24,656 nt of DNA from Mesostigma viride (Eukaryota; Streptophyta; Mesostigmatophyceae; Mesostigmatales; Mesostigmataceae): positions 1-24,656 of the forward strand of contig RPFO01001389.1 in the NCBI GenBank assembly GCA_009746045.1, given 5' to 3'. Below are positions 15,257 to 24,060 of this stretch, one piece after another. The position numbers were made by a program, and so were the translations under genes. The notes below the pieces were generated by a model. The model was not told the origin of the DNA and ran no database searches. It saw only the letters and a program-made list of their open reading frames with translations. The first letter of the stretch is position 1. Each line of letters starts with the position of its first letter.

Positions 15257-15642
15257 GCAAAGGCGAGGGCGAGGGCGAGGGCAAGGGCGAGGGCGAGGGC
15301 GAGGGCGAGGGCGAGGGCGAGGGCGAGGGCGAGGGCGAGGGCGAGGGCGAGGGCGAGGGCGAGGGCGAGGGCGAGGGCAAGGGCGAGGGCGAGGGCGAGG
15401 GCGAGGGCGAGGGCGAGGGCGAGGGCGAGGGCGAGGGCGAGGGCGAGGGCGAGGGCGAGGGCGAGGGCGAGGGCGAGGGCAAGGGCGAGGGCGAGGGCGA
15501 GGGCGAGGGCGAGGGCGAGGGCGAGGGCGAGGGCGAGGGCGAGGGCGAGGGCGAGGGCGAGGGCGAGGGCGAGGGCGAGCGTGAGGGCGAGGGCGAGGGC
15601 GAGGGCGAGGGCGAGGGCGACGGCAAGGGCGAGGGCAAGGGC
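13472..15642. repeat. Hexamer array A2, about 2170 bp
   Basis: About 360 hexamers. Landmarks: GGGTGA near 13551, GGGGGA near 13628, GGGAGA near 13916 and a GGGAGA cluster at 14335-14372, CGACGG then two GGGGGA at 14881-14920, AAGGCAAAGG at 15254, several GGGCAA near 15291-15481. A perfect run lies at about 13920-14335. Confidence 0.95.
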
Positions 15643-16309
15643 GAGTACGAGTGAAAGCGATGAAAAGCGAGGGCGAGGGAAACCGCGCAGGTGTAGGTAG
15701 TGGAGAGGGAGCAGCAGAACGAAAGCCAGGGTAAAAGGGCCAGGGCTAGGTAGGGTGAGGATGGGCCTCAGTGCGCGAGTGTGCAGATGGGACCTGAGCG
15801 AGGGCGAGGGCAAGTGCGCCCAGGTGAGGGCCAGTGAGGGCGGGGCTGATGGCACCCAGTTGACTACTAACGATTAAAGGCGAAGTGAGGTGTGGGTGGG
15901 TTTTCCACCTGGCATTTTCAAAGGGGCCCTCGGCAAGGGCACCTGAGTGATGGCGCGAGGTTGGGGGTGAGGGTGAAGGCCAGAGCAAGGGCCAGGGCTA
16001 TGGCGATGGTGAAGGCTAGGTAGGGCGAGGGCGGGCCCCACTGGGCAAACAAATGCCCAGGGGGCCTGAGCGAGGACGTGAACGAGAGGTGCAGAGGAAG
16101 GCTGCGGGTGAGTGAGCCTGAGTGAGGGCAGCAGAGCTAGGGCTGTGCTCTAGAGTGGGAGTGAGGGTGAGGGCTGGGGACGCTGAACATAAGCGAGGGG
16201 CATAGCGGGGATGAAGACCATGGAGGGTGAGGGTGGCCCCCACCGGGCGAGTGCGAAGGGGAGCTGCGCGAATAAGGGCGAGGGCGTAAGGGCGAGGGCG
16301 AGGGCGTAA
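15643..16309. repeat. Spacer S2 (667 bp)
   Basis: Nearly identical to S1 over its full length, with only a few substitutions seen (for example AAATAGGCC in S1, AAAGGGGCC in S2). Confidence 0.95.
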
Positions 16310-18064
16310 GGGCGAGGGCGAGGGCGAGGGCGAGGGCGAGGGCGAGGGCGAGGGCGAGGGCGAGGGCGAGGGCGAGGGCGAGGGCGAGGGTGAGGGCGAG
16401 GGCGAGGGCGAGGGCGAGGGCGAGGGCGAGGGCGAGGGCGAGGGCGAGGGCGAGGGCGAGGGCGAGGGGGAGGGCGAGGGCGAGGGCGAGGGCGAGGGCG
16501 AGGGCGAGGGCGAGGCGAGGGCGAGGGCGAGGGCGAGGGCGAGGGCGAGGGCGAGGGCGAGGGCGAGGGCGAGGGCGAGGGCGAGGGCGAGGGCGAGGGC
16601 GAGGGCGAGGGCGAGGGCGAGGGCGAGGGCGAGGGCGAGGGCGAGGGCGAGGGCGAGGGCGAGGGCGAGGGCGAGGGCGAGGGCGAGGGCGAGGGCGAGG
16701 GCGAGGGCGAGGGCGAGGGCGAGGGCGAGGGCGAGGGCGAGGGCGAGGGAGAGGGCGAGGGCGAGGGCGAGGGCGAGGGCGAGGGCGAGGGCGAGGGCGA
16801 GGGCGAGGGCGAGGGCGAGGGCGAGGGCGAGGGCGAGGGCGAGGGCGAGGGCGAGGGCGAGGGCGAGGGCGAGGGCGAGGGCGAGGGCGAGGGCGAGGGC
16901 GAGGGCGAGGGCGAGGGCGAGGGCGAGGGCGAGGGCGAGGGCGAGGGCGAGGGCGAGGGCGAGGGCGAGGGCGAGGGCGAGGGCGAGGGCGAGGGCGAGG
17001 GCGAGGGCGAGGGCGAGGGCGAGGGCGAGGGCGAGGGCGAGGGCGAGGGCGAGGGCGAGGGCGAGGGCGAGGGCGAGGGCGAGGGCGAGGGCGAGGGCGA
17101 GGGCGAGGGCGAGGGCGAGGGCGAGGGCGAGGGCGAGGGCGAGGGCGAGGGCGAGGGCGAGGGCGAGGGCGAGGCGAGGGCGAGGGAGAGGGAGAGGGCG
17201 GAGAGGGCGGGAGAGGGCGAGGGCGAGGGCGAGGGCGAGGCGAGGGCGAGGGCGAGGGCGAGGGCGAGGGCGAGGGCGAGGGCGAGGGCGAGGGCGAGGG
17301 CGAGGGCGAGGGCGAGGGCGAGGGCGAGGGCGAGGGCGAGGGCGAGGGCGAGGGCGAGGGCGAGGGCGGGGGCGAGGGCGAGGGCGAGGGCGAGGGCGAG
17401 GGCGAGGGCGAGGGCGAGGGCGAGGGCGAGGGCGAGGGCGAGGGCGAGGGCGAGGGCGAGGGCGAGGGCGAGGGCGAGGGCGAGGGCGAGGGCGAGGGCG
17501 AGGGCGAGGGCGAGGGCGAGGGCGAGGGCGAGGGCGAGGGCGAGGGCGAGGGCGAGGGCGAGGGCGAGGGCGAGGGCGAGGGCGAGGGCGAGGGCGAGGG
17601 CGAGGGCGAGGGCGAGGGCGAGGGCGAGGGCGAGGGCGAGGGCGAGGGCGAGGGCGAGGGCGAGGGCGAGGGCGAGGGCGAGGGCGAGGGCGAGGGCGAG
17701 GGCGAGGGCGAGGGCGAGGGCGACGGCGAGGGCGAGGGCGAGGGCGAGGGGGAGGGGGAGGGCGAGGGCGAGGGCGAGGGCGAGGGCGAGGGTGAGGGCG
17801 AGGGCGAGGGCGAGGGCGAGGGCGAGGGCGAGGGCGAGGGCGAGGGCGAGGCGAGGGCGAGGGCGAGGGCGAGGGCGAGGGCGAGGGCGAGGGCGAGGGC
17901 GAGGGCGAGGGCGAGGGCGAGGGCGAGGGCGAGGGCGAGGGCGAGGGCGAGGGCGAGGGCGAGGGCGAGGGCGAGGGCGAGGGCGAGGGCGAGGGCGAGG
18001 GCGAGGGCGAGGGCGAGGGCGAGGGCGAGGGCGAGGCGAGGGCGAGGGCGAGGGCGAGGGCGAG

Positions 18065-18095
<31 letters not shown>

Positions 18096-18478
18096 GCGAA
18101 GGCGAGGGCGAGGGCGAGGGCAAGGGCGAGGGCGAGGGCGAGGGCGAGGGCGAGGGCGAGGGCGAGGGCGAGGGCGAGGGCGAGGGCGAGGCGAGGGCGA
18201 GGGCGAGGGCGAGGGCAAGGGCGAGGGCGAGGGCGAGGGCGAGGGCGAGGGCGAGGGCGAGGGCGAGGGCGAGGGCGAGGGCGAGGGCGAGGGCGAGGGC
18301 GAGGGCGAGGGCGAGGGCAGGGCGAGGGCGAGGGCGAGGGCGAGGGCGAGGGCGAGGGCGAGGGCGAGGGCGAGGGCGAGGGCGAGGCGAGGGCGAGGGC
18401 GAGGGCGAGGGCGAGGGTGAGGGCGAGGGCGAGGGCGAGGGCGAGGGCGAGGGCGACGGCAAGGGCGAGGGCAAGGGC
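16310..18478. repeat. Hexamer array A3, about 2170 bp
   Basis: Shares the variant order of A2 at offsets of 2831-2840 bp: GGGTGA near 16389, GGGGGA near 16466, GGGAGA near 16747, a GGGAGA/GGCGGAGA cluster at 17183-17218, CGACGG plus GGGGGA pair at 17721-17760, AAGGCGAAGG at 18093. Differences are single hexamers or one-base losses. Confidence 0.95.
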
Positions 18479-19147
18479 GAGTACGAGTGAAAGCGATGAA
18501 AGCGAGGGCGAGGGAAACCGCGCAGGTGTAGGTAGTGGAGAGGGAGCAGCAGAACGAAAGCCAGGGTAAAAGGGCCAGGGCTAGGTAGGGTGAGGATGGG
18601 CCTCAGTGCGCGAGTGTGCAGATGGGACCTGAGCGAGGGCGAGGGCAAGTGCGCCCAGGTGAGGGCCAGTGAGGGCGGGGCTGATGGCACCCAGTTGACT
18701 ACTAACGATTAAAGGCGAAGTGAGGTGTGGGTGGGTTTTCCACCTGGCATTTTCAAAGGGGCCCTCGGCAAGGGCACCTGAGTGATGGCGCGAGGTTGGG
18801 GGTGAGGGTGAAGGCCAGAGCAAGGGCCAGGGCTATGGCGATGGTGAAGGCTAGGTAGGGCGAGGGCGGGCCCCACTGCATGGGCAAACAAATGCCAGGG
18901 GGCCTGAGCGAGGACGTGGGCGAAAGGTGCAGAGGAAGGCTGCGGGTGAGTGAGCCTGAGTGAGGGCAGCAGAGCTAGGGCTGTGCTCTAGAGTGGGAGT
19001 GACGGTGAGGGCTGGGGACGCTGAACATAAGCGAGGGGCATAGCGGGGATGAAGACCATGGAGGGTGAGGGTGGCCCCCACCGGGCGAGTGCGAAGGGGA
19101 GCTGCGCAACTAAGGGCGAGGGCGTAAGGGCGAGGGCGAGGGCGTAA
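18479..19147. repeat. Spacer S3 (669 bp)
   Basis: As S1/S2, with a 4-bp insertion (CACTGCATGGGCAAAC, about 18875) that would shift any reading frame. Confidence 0.95.
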
Positions 19148-19965
19148 GGGCGAGGGCGAGGGCGAGGGCGAGGGCGAGGGCGAGGGCGAGGGCGAGGGCG
19201 AGGGCGAGGGCGAGGGCGAGGGCGAGGGCGAGGGCGAGGGCGAGGGCGAGAGCGAGGGCGAGGGCGAGGGCGAGGGCGAAGGGGAGGGCGAGGGCGAGGG
19301 CGAGGGCGAGGGCGAGGGCGAGGGCGAGGGCGAGGGCGAGGGCGAGGGCGAGGGCGAGGGCGAGGGTGAGGGCGAGGGCGAGGGCGAGGGCGAGGGCGAG
19401 GGCGAGGGCGAGGGCGAGGGCGAGGGCGAGGGCGAGGGCGAGGGCGAGGGCGAGGGCGAGGGCGAGGGCGAGGGCGAGGGCGAGGGCGAGGGCGAGGGCG
19501 AGGGCGAGGGCGAGGGCGAGGGCGAGGGCGAGGGCGAGGGCGAGGGCGAGGGCGAGGGCGAGGGCGAGGGCGAGGGTGAGGGATAGGGCGAGGGCGAGGG
19601 CGAGGGCGAGGGCGAGGGCGAGGGCGAGGGCGAGGGCGAGGGCGAGGGCGAGGGCGAGGGCGAGGGCGAGGGCGAGGGCGAGGGCGAGGGCGAGGGCGAG
19701 GGCGAGGGCGAGGGCGAGGGCGAGGGCGAGGGCGAGGGCGAGGGCGAGGGCGAGGGCGAGGGCGAGGGCGAGGGCGAGGGCGAGGGCGAGGGCGAGGGCG
19801 AGGGCGAGGGCGAGGGCGAGGGCGAGGGCGAGGGCGAGGGCGAGGGCGAGGGCGAGGGCGAGGGCGAGGGCGAGGGCGAGGGCGAGGGCGAGGGCGAGGG
19901 CGAGGGCGAGGGCGAGGGCGAGGGCGAGGCCGAGGCCGAGGGCGAGGCGAGGCGAGGGCAAGGGC
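19148..19965. repeat. Hexamer array A4, about 820 bp
   Basis: Mostly perfect hexamers with GGGATA near 19580 and GGCCGA variants near 19926-19938 at its right end. Confidence 0.95.
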
Positions 19966-20630
19966 GAGTACGAGTGAAAGCGATGAAAAGCGAGGGCGAG
20001 GGAAACCGCGCAGGTGTAGGTAGTGGAGAGGGAGCAGCAGAATGAAAGCGAGGGTAAAAGGGCCAGGGCTAGGTAGGGTGAGGATGGGCCTCAGTGCGCG
20101 AGTGTGCAGATGGGACCTGAGCGAGGGCGAGGGCAAGTGCGCCCAGGTAAGGGCCAGTGAGGGCGGGGGTGATGGCACCCAGTTGACTACTAACGATTAA
20201 AGGCGAAGTGAGGTGTGGGTGGGTTTTCCACCTGGCATTTTCAAAGGGGCCCTGGGCAAGGGCACCTGAGTGATGGTGCGAGGTTGGGGGTGAGGGTGAA
20301 GGCCAGAGCAAGGGCCAGGGCTATGGCGATGGTGACGGCTAGGTAGGGCGAGGGCGGGCCCACTGGGCAAACAAATGCACAGAGGGCCTGAGCGAGGACG
20401 CGGGCGAGAGGTGCAGAGGAAGGCTGCGGGTGAGAGAGCCTCAGTGAGGGCAGTAGAGCTAGGGCTGTGCTCTAGAGTGGGAGTGAGGGCGAGGGCTGGG
20501 GACGCTGAACATAAGCGAGGGGCATAGCGGGGATGAAGACCATGGAGGGTGAGGGTGGCCCCCACCGGCGAGTGCGAAGGGGACCTGCGCGACTAAGGGC
20601 GAGGGCGTAAGGGCGAGGGCGAGGGCGTAA
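19966..20630. repeat. Spacer S4 (665 bp)
   Basis: As above, with one-base losses (GGGCCCACTGGG near 20358, CACCGGCGAG near 20564) and the variant TGAAAGCGAGGGTAAAAG shared with S5 and S6. Confidence 0.95.
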
Positions 20631-21268
20631 GGGCGAGGGCGAGGGCGAGGGCGAGGGCGAGGGCGAGGGCGAGGGCGAGGGCGAGGGCGAGGGCGAGGGC
20701 GAGGGCGAGGGCGAGGGCCAGGGCGAGGGCGAGGGCGAGGGCGAGGGCGAGGGCGAGGGCGAGGGCGAGGGCGAGGGCGAGGGCGAGGGCGAGGCGAGGC
20801 GAGGGCGAGGGCGAGGGCGAGGGCGAGGGCGAGGGCGAGGGCGAGGGCGAGGGCGAGGGCGAGGGCGAGGGCGAGGGCGAGGGCGAGGGCGAGGGCGAGG
20901 GCGAGGGCGAGGGCGAGGGCGAGGGCGAGGGCGAGGGCGAGGGCGAGGGCGAGGGCGAGGGCGAGGGCGAGGGCGAGGGCGAGGGCGAGGGCGAGGGCGA
21001 GGGCGAGGGCGAGGGCGAGGGCGAGGGCGAGGGCGAGGGCGAGGGCGAGGGCGAGGGCGAGGGCGAGGGCGAGGGCGAGGGCGAGGGCGAGGGCGAGGGC
21101 GAGGGCGAGGGCGAGGGCGAGGGCGAGGGCGAGGGCGAGGGCGAGGGCGAGGGCGAGGGCGAGGGCGAGGGCGAGGGCGAGGGCGAGGGCGAGGGCGAGG
21201 GCGAGGGCGAGGGCGAGGGCGAGGGCGAGGGCGAGGGCGAGGGCGAGGGCGAGGGCGAGGGCGAGGGC
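20631..21268. repeat. Hexamer array A5, about 640 bp
   Basis: Has a GGGCCA variant near 20716 and two short units near 20793-20800, then about 460 bp of uninterrupted hexamer to the end, the longest perfect run I see. Confidence 0.95.
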
Positions 21269-21846
21269 GAGTGCGAGTGAAAGCGAGGGTAAAAGGGCCA
21301 GGGCTAGGTAGGGTGAGGATGGACCCCAGTGCGCGAGTGTGCAGATGGGACCTGAGCGACGGCGAGGGCAAGTGCGCCCAGGTGAGGGCCAGTGAGGGCG
21401 GGGGTGATGGCACCCAGTTGACTACTAACGATTAAAGGCGAAGTGAGGTGTGGGTGGGTTTTCCACCTGGCATTTTCAAAGGGGCCCTCGGCAAGGGCAC
21501 CTGAGTGATGGCGCGAGGTTGGGGGTGAGGGTGAAGGCCAGAGCAAGGGCCAGGGCTATGGCGATGGTGAAGGCTAGGTAGGGCGAGGGCGGGCCCCACT
21601 GGGCAAACAAATGCACAGGGGGCCTGAGCGAGGACGCGGGCGAGAGGTGCAGAGGTAGGCTGCGGGTGAGTGAGCCTCAGTGAGGGCAGTAGAGCTAGGG
21701 CTGTGCTCTAGAGTGGGAGTGACGGTGAGGTCTGGGGAGGCTGAACATAAGCAAGGGGCATAGCGGGGATGAAGACCATGGAGGGTTAGGGTGGCCCCCA
21801 CCGCCGAGTGCGAAGGGGACCTGCGCGACTAAGGGCGAGGGCGTAA
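21269..21846. repeat. Spacer S5 (578 bp, internal deletion)
   Basis: Lacks about 66 bp present in the other copies. The missing block is bounded in S4 by two TGAAAGCGA direct repeats, and only one remains here. It also has a single GCGTAA at its end instead of two. Confidence 0.93.
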
Positions 21847-22060
21847 GGGCGAGGGCGAGGGCGAGGGCGAGGGCGAGGGCGAGGGCGAGGGCGAGGGCGA
21901 GGGCGAGGGCGAGGGCGAGGGCGAGGGCGAGGGCGAGGGCGAGGGCGAGGGCGAGGGCGAGGGCGAGGGCGAGGGCGAGGGCGAGGGCGAGGGCGAGGGC
22001 GAGGGCGAGGGCGAGGGCGAGGGCGAGGGCGAGGGCGAGGGCGAGGGCGAGGGCGAGGGC
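21847..22060. repeat. Hexamer array A6, about 214 bp
   Basis: Shortest array, uninterrupted hexamers. Confidence 0.95.
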
Positions 22061-22719
22061 GAGTGAAAGCGATGGAAAGCGAGGGCAAGGGAAAGCGCGC
22101 AGGTGTAGGTAGTGGAGAGGGAGCAGCAGATTGAAAGCGAGGGTAAAAGGCCAGGGCTAGGTAGGGTGAGGATGGGCCTCAGTGCGCAGGTGTGGAGATG
22201 GTACCTGAGCGAGGGCGAGGGCAAGTGCGCCCAGGTGAGGGCCAGTGAGGGCGGGGGTGATGGCACCCAGTTGACTACTAACGATTAAAGGCGAAGTGAG
22301 GTGTGGGTGGGTTTGCACCGGGCATTTGCAAAGGGGCCCTCGGCAAGGGCACCTGAGTGATGGTGCGAGGTTGGGGGTGAGGGTGAAGGCCAGAGCAAGG
22401 GCCAGGGCTATGGCGATGGTGAAGGCTAGGTAGGGCGAGGGCGGGCCCCACTGGGCAAACCAATGCACAGGGGGGCTGAGCGAGTGCGCGGGCGAGAGGT
22501 GCAGAGGAAGGCTGCGGATGAGTGAGCTTGAGTGAGGGCAGCAGAGCTAGGGCTGTGCTCTAGAGTGGGAGTGAGGGTGAGGGCTGGGGACGCTGAACAT
22601 AAGCAAGGGGCATAGCGGGGATGAAGACCATGGAGGGTTAGGGTGGCCCCCACCGGCCGAGTGCGAAGGGGACCTGCGCGACTAAGGGCGAGGGCGTAAG
22701 GGCGAGGGCGAGGGCGTAA
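22061..22719. repeat. Spacer S6 (659 bp), most diverged full copy
   Basis: Starts at GAGTGAAAGCGATGGAAAG without the GTAC part, and carries many private substitutions (for example GGTTTGCACCGGGCATTTGC near 22310). Confidence 0.93.
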
Positions 22720-23239
22720 GGGCGAGGGGGAGGGCGAGGGCGAGGGCGAGGGCGAGGGCGAGGGCGAGGGCGAGGGCGAGGGCGAGGGCGAGGGCGAGGG
22801 CGAGGGCGAGGGCGAGGGCGAGGGGGAGGGCGAGGGCGAGGGCGAGGGCGAGGGCGAGGGCGAGGGCGAGGGCGAGGGCGAGGGCGAGGGCGAGGGCGAG
22901 GGCGAGGGCGAGGCGAGGGCGAGGGCGAGGGCGAGGGCGAGGGCGAGGGCGAGGGCGAGGGCGAGGGCGAGGGCGAGGGCGAGGGCGAGGGCGAGGGCGA
23001 GGGCGAGGGCGAGGGCGAGGGCGAGGGCGAGGCGAGGGCGAGGGCGAGGGCGAGGGCGAGGGCGAGGGCGAGGGCGAGGGCGAGGGCGAGGGCGAGGGCG
23101 AGGGCGAGGGCGAGGGCGAGGGCGAGGGCGAGGGCGAGGGCGAGGGCGAGGGCGAGGGCGAGGGCGAGGGCGAGGGCGAGGGCGAGGGCGAGGGCGAGGG
23201 CGAGGGCGAGGGCGAGGGCGAGGGCGAGGGCGAGGGCGA
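22720..23239. repeat. Hexamer array A7, about 520 bp
   Basis: Hexamers with GGGGGA variants near 22726 and 22822 and two short units near 22911 and 23031. It ends at GAGCGTGCCCGAGTGG. Confidence 0.95.
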
Positions 23240-23760
23240 GCGTGCCCGAGTGGGGAGAGCTGCGTGAGGGTGAGAAGTTGGGGGTGAGAGCTAGGGTGAG
23301 GGTGAGGTAGTGTGGGTAAGGGCGGCTGAACATAAAGGAGGGCAAGAGCTAGCGAGCATGAAGGTTAGTGGGGGTTAGGGTGTGCTCCTTGATGCGAGGG
23401 GCACAAGGGGTGCCTGAGCGTGAGCAAGAGCAAGTGAGCCTTTGCGAGGGCCATGCAGTGAGGGCGAAAGGACATCGGGTGAGGGCGTTGGCGGCTGGTC
23501 AAAGCGAGGGCGAGGTACGTGAAGGCTAGGGAGGGTGAGAGTTAGGGCGGAGGGCAGGCCCGAGTGGGCGAGTGCACAGGGGCTTTGAAGGAGGTTGAGC
23601 ATGGCTGCATCAGAGCGAGGGCACCCGAAGTAGGCTGAGAGGGTGGGGTGAGGTCATGCAGCTGGGCAGTTGATCATGGGCGGGCAAGGGCCACAGCGAG
23701 GGTGAAGGCTAGGGAGGGACAGGGGATCCCCACTGCACGAGTGAGCGAGGGTGAAAGGGT
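23240..23760. repeat. Diverged spacer-like sequence
   Basis: Recognisable spacer pieces in the same orientation: GGCTGAACATAAAGGAGGGCA (near 23321, compare GCTGAACATAAGCGAGGGGCA in spacers), then GCATGAAGGTTAGTGGGGGTTAGGGTG, and twice GTGAAGGCTAGGGAGGG (near 23519 and 23702). It looks like two or more old, unhomogenised copies beyond the edge of the active satellite. Confidence 0.7.
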
Positions 23761-24060
23761 GGTGGCGAGCCGCTAGGGGCGAGGGCTAGGGGCGAGTGGC
23801 GATCGAGGGCGAGGGCAAGGGGCGAGGGGCGAGGGGCGAGGGGCGAGGGGCTGACCCCAAGGGGCGAGGGGCGAGGGGCGAGGGGCGAGGGGCGAGGGGC
23901 AAGGGGCGAGGGGCGAGGGGCGATGGGCTGACCCCAAGGGGCGAGGGGCTGACCCCAAGGGGCGAGGGGCTGACCCCAAGGGGCGAGGGGCGAGGGGCGA
24001 GGGGCGAGGGGCGAGGGCGAGGGGCGAGGCGCGAGGGGCTGACCCCACCGGGCGAGGGCT
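23761..24060. repeat. (GGGGCGA)n heptamer array with GGGGCTGACCCC hairpin units
   Basis: Period 7 rather than 6. Runs of GGGGCGA are interrupted five times by (G)GGGCTGACCCC at 23847, 23925, 23945, 23966 and 24035, each able to fold as a 4- to 5-bp hairpin. A related GGGCTGATCCCATC follows at 24055. Confidence 0.9.

Larger units (their letters stand above)
12065..23239. repeat. Higher-order satellite: (GGGCGA)n arrays alternating with a conserved ~0.6-kb spacer
   Basis: Seven hexamer arrays and six spacer copies over 11.2 kb. Spacer anchors (GAGTACGAGTGAAAG or equivalent) lie at 12805, 15643, 18479, 19966, 21269 and about 22055, giving unit periods of 2838, 2836, 1487, 1303 and 786 bp. Rare variants inside the two longest arrays occur in the same order and near the same offset, so those units are whole-unit duplicates. 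Array lengths in any assembly of such DNA are uncertain. Confidence 0.95.

Noticed and set aside
21780-21795. Telomere-like GGGTTAGGG pieces (also near 22633 and 23370)
   Set aside because: Isolated single occurrences from spacer variants, not tandem telomeric repeat.
12908-22653. Small conserved minus-strand ORFs of 75 and 80 codons in each spacer
   Set aside because: They are conserved only because the spacers are recent duplicates. Frame-shifting changes (4-bp insertion in S3 near 18875, one-base loss in S4 near 20358) alter or fuse them in other copies.
12065-23239. CRISPR-like alternation of repeats and spacers
   Set aside because: The short repeat is in pure tandem and the long spacers are copies of each other. 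A CRISPR array has short unique spacers between identical repeats.
12015-23345. Giant ORFs (up to 847 codons) of Ser-Pro, Arg-Pro, Ala-Leu, Gly-Arg, Glu-Gly or Arg-Ala repeats on both strands
   Set aside because: The hexamer lacks stops in every frame, so such frames arise automatically. They overlap one another in all frames and have no domain beyond the repeat.
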